Under the pieces are notes generated by a model. It searched no databases and was not told where the DNA came from. It saw only the letters and a program-made list of their open reading frames with translations. A DNA stretch of 64,000 bases from Bacteroidia bacterium (GTDB lineage: Bacteria; Bacteroidota; Bacteroidia; B-17B0; Aurantibacillaceae): positions 1 through 64,000 of the forward strand of contig JAEUTQ010000056.1 of the NCBI GenBank assembly GCA_016787445.1, read 5' to 3'. Made by a program: the position numbers and the translations under genes. Of this stretch, positions 59,542-64,000 are shown piece by piece. Each line of letters opens with the position of its first letter. Position 1 is the first letter of the stretch.

Positions 59542-60549
59542 ATGAGATTTAAAATAACACATATTTTCCTTACAACGTTTTTTGCACTCTTGTGTTGCTT
59601 GGGTTATTCTCAAAGCATTCGTGTAAATGCAGTTATTGATTCGAGCAAAATCCGGATTGGTGAAGAAACAAGATTGGATTTGTACGTGACCTATGATGCA
59701 AATGCGCAGAAGAATATTAAAATCGATTGGCCATCATTCGAAGACACTATTTCAGGTAAAGTAGAGATTATTTCTAAAACACCAATCGATTCAACCATTC
59801 CCGATAAAAGCAATCCGGGTGTTATTCAATACCATCAGCAGTTCGTGGTTTCAGCTTACGATTCGGGTTATTTTGCAATTCCTCCTTTTAAGTTTATTGT
59901 GAATGATGATACAGCAAATCCTTATTTAACGGAGGCTTTGTTTTTAGAAGTAAATACTGTTCCTACTGATACTACTGATGCCACTGTAAAGGATATTAAA
60001 CCTCCTTTTGAAGAACCTTTTGATTGGAAATGGTATTTGCCAACGGTGTATACAATCGGCGGTGCCATTTTGATTTTGGCGCTTATCATTTTTATTATTA
60101 TGCGATTAACCCGCAAAAAACCGGAGACTATAGTTGAACGTAAGCCGGATATTCCGCCACACATTCTTGCCTTGGACCAGCTGGAGAAAATTAAAGCGGA
60201 GCAAATATGGAAGGAAGGGAAAACAAAAGAATATTATTCAGCCATCACGGATTCTATTCGTTTATACATAGAAGGACGATTTGGTATTCAAGCACTCGAG
60301 TTAACTACTGATGAAATTATGCGAGCTTTTAAATCGCAAGTGGTAGATTCATTAAGCAAAGAAAAATTGCAACAGTTATTGGTACTCGCCGATCTTGTAA
60401 AATTTGCTAAACAAATTCCAATTGAACAGGAGCATACTTTAGCCTTGCAAAATGCGATTGATTTTGTCAATGGCACAAAACGTGAGGAAGAATATCAGGC
60501 AGAAGAAGTGAAAGTAGAAACGAACGATAATACTCAGCAACCGTCATGA
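59542..60549 (+). CDS. BatD-like single-pass membrane protein of the Bat operon
   Basis: A 335-residue envelope protein. Signal peptide: RFKITHIFLTTFFALLCCLGYSQ. A beta-sandwich domain (about 25-150, RVNAVIDSSKIRIGEETRLDLYV) is like the N-terminal domain of BatD. A membrane segment lies at about 168-192, followed by a cytosolic helical part (EQIWKEGKTKEYYSAITDSIRLYIEGRFG...). The layout suggests a periplasmic sensing part joined to a cytosolic arm. Its stop overlaps batA by four bases. Confidence 0.85.
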   Translation: MRFKITHIFLTTFFALLCCLGYSQSIRVNAVIDSSKIRIGEETRLDLYVTYDANAQKNIKIDWPSFEDTISGKVEIISKTPIDSTIPDKSNPGVIQYHQQFVVSAYDSGYFAIPPFKFIVNDDTANPYLTEALFLEVNTVPTDTTDATVKDIKPPFEEPFDWKWYLPTVYTIGGAILILALIIFIIMRLTRKKPETIVERKPDIPPHILALDQLEKIKAEQIWKEGKTKEYYSAITDSIRLYIEGRFGIQALELTTDEIMRAFKSQVVDSLSKEKLQQLLVLADLVKFAKQIPIEQEHTLALQNAIDFVNGTKREEEYQAEEVKVETNDNTQQPS

Positions 60550-61556
60550 TTTCGTTTTTGGAAGACATACAGTTTGCCGAAAAGCAATGGTTCTGGTTGT
60601 TTTTATTACTTCCGGCGATGTTGGTTTGGTATCTCATCCGTTTAAAAAACTATGAGGGGGAGTTAAATTTTTCTTCATTCGACAATTTTAAAAACATTGG
60701 TTCTTCATTAAAAGCTAAACTTCGTCATTCTACATTTGCGCTACGCCTAATCGGAATTTCTCTTTTGATTCTTGCTTTGGCTCGTCCTCAATCGCGTAGT
60801 AGCTGGAAAGATGTTAAAACAGAAGGTATCGATATTGTTATATCCATGGATATTTCTTTATCAATGCTTGCAAAAGATTTTAAACCTAACCGATTGGAAG
60901 TAGCGAAGGAGGTTATTTTAGACTTCATTGATGCTCGTCCGAATGATAAAATCGGAATGGTGATATTTAGCGGCGAGGCGTTTACACAATGTCCGCTTAC
61001 AGTAGATCATAAGGTATTAAAGAATATGTTCCCTGAAATTAAAGCAGGGATGCTGGATCAGGGAACCGCTATTGGTTTAGGATTGGCGAGCGCAGTATCC
61101 CGCTTAAAAGATAGTAAGGCAAAAAGTAAAGTCATTATCCTAATTTCCGACGGTGTGAGTAATGTGGGAGAAATCACTCCGCTTACTGCAGGAGAAATTG
61201 CGCAAACTTATGGTTTGCGTGTTTATACAATTGGTGTTGGCAGCAAAGGAAAAGCTTTACAGCCGGTGGCCATGTATCCCAACGGACAATTAGAATATGA
61301 TTATGTAGATGTTGAAATTGATGAAGCAGTAATGAATAAGATTTCTCAAATGACAGGCGGAAAATATTTCCGTGCTACAGACAAAGAAAGTCTTTCTAAT
61401 ATTTATAAGGAAATCGATAAGATGGAAAAAACCATTATTAGCGAAAAAAGTTTCACGAATAAGGCAGAGCATTTTTTACCATTTGCTCTTGGAGCCCTAA
61501 TAAGTTTATTGCTTGAGTTCCTATTAAAACGTACCATTTTTAAATCAGTGCCATAA
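60546..61556 (+). CDS. batA: Aerotolerance protein BatA (VWA domain)
   Basis: A 336-residue inner-membrane protein. Hydrophobic segments flank a VWA domain (about residues 90-295) with the MIDAS motif DISLS at D102 and the matching T of the later DQGTAIG and D of ISDGVSN. It ends in a C-terminal membrane segment (LPFALGALISLLLEFLLKR). In Bacteroides the Bat proteins are needed for oxygen tolerance; the molecular role is not known. Coupled by a four-base overlap to the gene before and separated by one base from the next. Confidence 0.93.
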   Translation: MISFLEDIQFAEKQWFWLFLLLPAMLVWYLIRLKNYEGELNFSSFDNFKNIGSSLKAKLRHSTFALRLIGISLLILALARPQSRSSWKDVKTEGIDIVISMDISLSMLAKDFKPNRLEVAKEVILDFIDARPNDKIGMVIFSGEAFTQCPLTVDHKVLKNMFPEIKAGMLDQGTAIGLGLASAVSRLKDSKAKSKVIILISDGVSNVGEITPLTAGEIAQTYGLRVYTIGVGSKGKALQPVAMYPNGQLEYDYVDVEIDEAVMNKISQMTGGKYFRATDKESLSNIYKEIDKMEKTIISEKSFTNKAEHFLPFALGALISLLLEFLLKRTIFKSVP

Positions 61557-61557
61557 A

Positions 61558-63276
61558 ATGTTCAGGTTCGAGAATCACATATTTTTTTATGCCTTTGCCA
61601 TTTTGCCGGTGATGCTGATAGTTTTTATCTGGTATTTATACAGCACAAAAAAGCAATTGAAAAAATTAGGCGAGTATAACCTGGTAAAATCGTTGGTGCC
61701 CGATGTGTCAAAATCAAAGAAGGTAACAAAGTTTATTTTGTTATTGCTTGGTTTTAGTAGTTTGATTTTGGCATTATGTAATTTACAAACCGGAAGTAAA
61801 ACCGAGGAAGTAAAACGTGAAGGTGCTGATATCATTGTGTGTTTGGATGTTTCCAATTCGATGATGGCACAGGATTTAAGTCCGAACCGTTTAGAACGCG
61901 CCAAATATGCTTTAGAGAAGATGATTGATAAATTACAAGGCGATCGCTTGGGAATTATTGTTTTTGCCGGAGAAGCTTATGTTCAATTGCCAATCACAAC
62001 AGATTATAGTGCGGCTAAGTTATTTTTAGGAAGCATTAATACTGAAATGGTACCAACTCAGGGAACTAATATTGGAGCCGCTATCCGAAAAGCGTTAGAA
62101 GGTTTTAGTAAAGATGAGGAAAAGAACAAGACTATTGTTGTAATTACCGACGGTGAGAACCATGAGGCGGAAGCTGTAGAAGCAGCGGAGGAAGCGGCCA
62201 AAGCCGGAATCATAATTAATACCATTGGAGTTGGATCAGAGAATGGTGTGCCTATCCCGATTATGCAGGGCGGACAAGTAGCAGGCTATAGAAAAGATAA
62301 AGACGGTAATACCGTGGTTACTAAATTAAATAAAGAGGTATTGCAGGAAATTGCGGGAAAAACGGATGGTATCTTTGTTCAGGCAACCAATGCGGATATT
62401 GGATTAAATGCTATTTTAGATAAGTTAGCGCAGATGGATAAAAAAATGATTGATACAAAAATGTTTACCGATTACGAAGACCAGTTTCAATGGTTTTTGG
62501 GATTAGCTTTATTGTTTTTGATCTTAGAATTTTTCATCAGCGAAAGGGTAAGTAATTGGTTCCGTAATTTCTTTAATAAAGTTACAGCCGATAAAAAATC
62601 TACAGCAACACTGGCGCTTTTAACCTTATGTACAATTGATGCGACTGCTCAAAATGATAAACAACTTATCTACGAAGGCAATAATAATTATCACAGTGCA
62701 AGAAATATTCAGGCAATTAATAATTACCGTGAAGCATTAAAGGCTAAGCCGGATAACCGCAAGGCAAATTTTAATTTGGGTGATGCGATTTATAAGGAGG
62801 CGATGGGAGTAAAAAACTCCAAGAATCAAAATCCTATCATGGGAATGAAGCCCGATTCCCTGGCTAATATCATGTTTGATGAAGCAGCCGGTCAGTTCGA
62901 TTTAATTTCACAAACAGTATCTGATAAAGACACTTTGCATCGTGCGCTCCATAATTTAGGTAATTGTCGTTTGCAACAAAAAAATTACCAAGCTGCTGTG
63001 GATGCTTATAAAAAGTCGTTAAAGCTTAACTCAAAAGATGAGGAAACCCGTTATAATTTAGCCTACGCATTAAAAAAACTGAAAGAGCAACAAAAGAATC
63101 AGAACAAGGATAATCAACAACAGCAACAGCAGCAACAACAACAGCAGCAACAACCTCAAATGTCGAAGGAACAAGCCGAACAGATGTTGAACGCTCTAAA
63201 AAATGCTGAGCAAAAATTGCAGGGCAAGAAGAAGAAAGGTGAAGGACAGAAAGTGAAGACGGAAAAGGATTGGTAG
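61558..63276 (+). CDS. Fusion of BatB (VWA) and BatC (TPR)
   Basis: A 572-residue protein. Residues 1-60 hold two membrane segments. A VWA domain (about 88-295) has MIDAS DVSNS at D97 and TDGENHE. A membrane segment lies near 310-330. Residues about 345-365 then read TATLALLTLCTIDATAQNDK, a leftover signal-peptide-like stretch, followed by TPR repeats (about 366-515: GNNNYHSARNIQAINNYREALKAKP, GNCRLQQKNYQAAVDAYKKSLKL) and a charged tail with a long poly-Gln tract. In other genomes batB and batC are separate genes; here they are one frame, and the internal hydrophobic stretch marks the joint. Followed 32 nt later by batD. Confidence 0.9.
   Translation: MFRFENHIFFYAFAILPVMLIVFIWYLYSTKKQLKKLGEYNLVKSLVPDVSKSKKVTKFILLLLGFSSLILALCNLQTGSKTEEVKREGADIIVCLDVSNSMMAQDLSPNRLERAKYALEKMIDKLQGDRLGIIVFAGEAYVQLPITTDYSAAKLFLGSINTEMVPTQGTNIGAAIRKALEGFSKDEEKNKTIVVITDGENHEAEAVEAAEEAAKAGIIINTIGVGSENGVPIPIMQGGQVAGYRKDKDGNTVVTKLNKEVLQEIAGKTDGIFVQATNADIGLNAILDKLAQMDKKMIDTKMFTDYEDQFQWFLGLALLFLILEFFISERVSNWFRNFFNKVTADKKSTATLALLTLCTIDATAQNDKQLIYEGNNNYHSARNIQAINNYREALKAKPDNRKANFNLGDAIYKEAMGVKNSKNQNPIMGMKPDSLANIMFDEAAGQFDLISQTVSDKDTLHRALHNLGNCRLQQKNYQAAVDAYKKSLKLNSKDEETRYNLAYALKKLKEQQKNQNKDNQQQQQQQQQQQQQPQMSKEQAEQMLNALKNAEQKLQGKKKKGEGQKVKTEKDW
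63110..63157 (+). repeat. CAA/CAG microsatellite encoding poly-Gln
   Basis: A run of mixed CAA and CAG codons at the C-terminal part of the BatBC fusion. Such tracts can vary in length, but the mixture of codons makes slippage less likely. Confidence 0.7.
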
Positions 63277-63308
63277 GAGACAGAATTATTAAAGTATAAG
63301 AATATAGA

Positions 63309-64000
63309 ATGAGTTTAATGAGAAATAGTTTAAGCAATAGAATTAAAACAATAGCCCTTGCGTTATTTGTTTTTGCCTGTGCTTTTTCTTTTGCTCAAAA
63401 GATAGAAGTACAAGTAAGCTCCTCACGTGTACAAGTGGGTGTTCCTTTTCAAATTGCCTTTACAGTTAATTCTACTCCATCTACTTACACGCCACCCGAT
63501 TTTAAGGATTTCGATATTTACTCCGGACCTAATCAGAGTCAGAGTATGCAATACATCAATGGTAACATGTCGCAATCTTTCTCCATCTCATTTTTAATCG
63601 CTGCAAAACGGGAAGGTAAGATTACGATAGGTCCGATGACCATGTTGGTTGGTGGACAAAATATAAAATCTGCACCCTTAACAATTGAAGCTTCCAAAGG
63701 TGCAGCTTCTGCCGGAAATAGACAGCAACAAGGTAATACTGGTGGAGGCGATGATGGAGGTGTAAGCACGAAAGTGAGTGGTGAAGATGTTTTTCTTCGT
63801 ACTACGGTAAGTAAAACTAAGTGTTATTTGGGAGAACAGGTTACTGTAACTCAAAAAGTATATTCTCGTTTAGACTTACGCGGGTTTCAAAACGTGAAAT
63901 TTCCGTCATACAATGGTTTTTGGTCACAAACACAAGAGAATACAGGAAACATTCAGTTACAAATTGAAAATGTAGACGGTGTAAATTATTACGTAGGTGA
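63309..64000 (+). CDS. batD: BatD (oxygen tolerance protein), cut by the window end
   Basis: An open frame of 230 codons with no stop before 64000. The ATG at 63309 leads into a signal peptide (SNRIKTIALALFVFACAFSFAQ), then IEVQVSSSRVQVGVPFQIAFTVN, DFDIYSGPNQSQSMQYINGN, IAAKREGKITIGP and YLGEQVTVTQKVYSRLDL, which follow the BatD family (beta-sandwich domains of the oxygen-tolerance family). A low-complexity Gly-rich linker lies between the first two domains (GNRQQQGNTGGGDDGG). An ATG at 63318 is a possible alternative. The C-terminal membrane segment must lie beyond the window. Confidence 0.88.
   Translation, partial: MSLMRNSLSNRIKTIALALFVFACAFSFAQKIEVQVSSSRVQVGVPFQIAFTVNSTPSTYTPPDFKDFDIYSGPNQSQSMQYINGNMSQSFSISFLIAAKREGKITIGPMTMLVGGQNIKSAPLTIEASKGAASAGNRQQQGNTGGGDDGGVSTKVSGEDVFLRTTVSKTKCYLGEQVTVTQKVYSRLDLRGFQNVKFPSYNGFWSQTQENTGNIQLQIENVDGVNYYVG

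Overview
The window comes from a member of the Bacteroidota. Evidence: an AT-rich chromosome, several secreted proteins that end in type IX secretion (T9SS) sorting domains (a PNP motif near the C-terminus, three of them ending in GKLVKE), TamL-type and OmpA-type envelope proteins, a Bat aerotolerance operon, and promoters of the Bacteroidota form TAnnTTTG. The sequence alone does not fix the genus; an environmental Flavobacteriales- or Sphingobacteriales-like lineage is a reasonable guess.

Region by region. 1-2600 is a repeat-rich accessory stretch: three direct copies of a roughly 220-285 bp intergenic repeat bracket an unrecognised secreted protein and a DUF559 endonuclease-like gene. 2637-8345 reads as a secreted polymorphic-toxin locus on the minus strand. 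It has a 1336-residue exported protein with an Fn3-like domain, a metzincin protease core (HELAHGAFGLEH) and a C-terminal TNT-type NAD+ glycohydrolase domain. A probable immunity gene follows 9 nt downstream, and then four more tiny orphan genes that look like an immunity array. 8346-11873 holds further nested palindromic repeats, an outer-membrane protein, apt and an acyl-CoA dehydrogenase. 11874-15542 carries a GT-C-like membrane protein, a phosphatidylserine synthase and metK. 15694-27397 carries three large T9SS-exported adhesin-like proteins that share modules, interrupted by a TPR-like protein. 27477-30591 has a lipid A acyltransferase, a fatty-acid desaturase and an M28 peptidase. 30650-32568 has a histone-H1-tailed START-like protein and a tRNA-Met whose 3' end is duplicated around a tiny GIY-YIG endonuclease gene. 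32717-44304 is mostly envelope functions (TPR lipoprotein, OmpA protein, TamL) plus rpsT, a UMF1 transporter, a JmjC-like cupin with an altered iron motif, a rRNA methyltransferase and three tandem DUF1573 proteins. 44415-57362 has valS, a sensor kinase, an M43 protease, cdsA, tilS, kmo, another T9SS protein, a MauE-thioredoxin fusion and a small Cys-rich lipoprotein. 57593-64000 is the start of a Bat operon (moxR, DUF58, a BatD-like membrane protein, batA, a batB-batC fusion, and batD cut by the window end).

The best candidates for something new are the metzincin-TNT toxin with its immunity array and the 332-bp GIY-YIG cassette inserted in the T-loop of tRNA-Met. Next come a tandem pair of 14-bp palindromes in front of the T9SS gene at 54520, and a family of intergenic palindromes in which central hairpin modules appear to have been swapped. 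Gene starts were moved downstream of the longest reading frame where a signal peptide, a promoter or a terminator demanded it.
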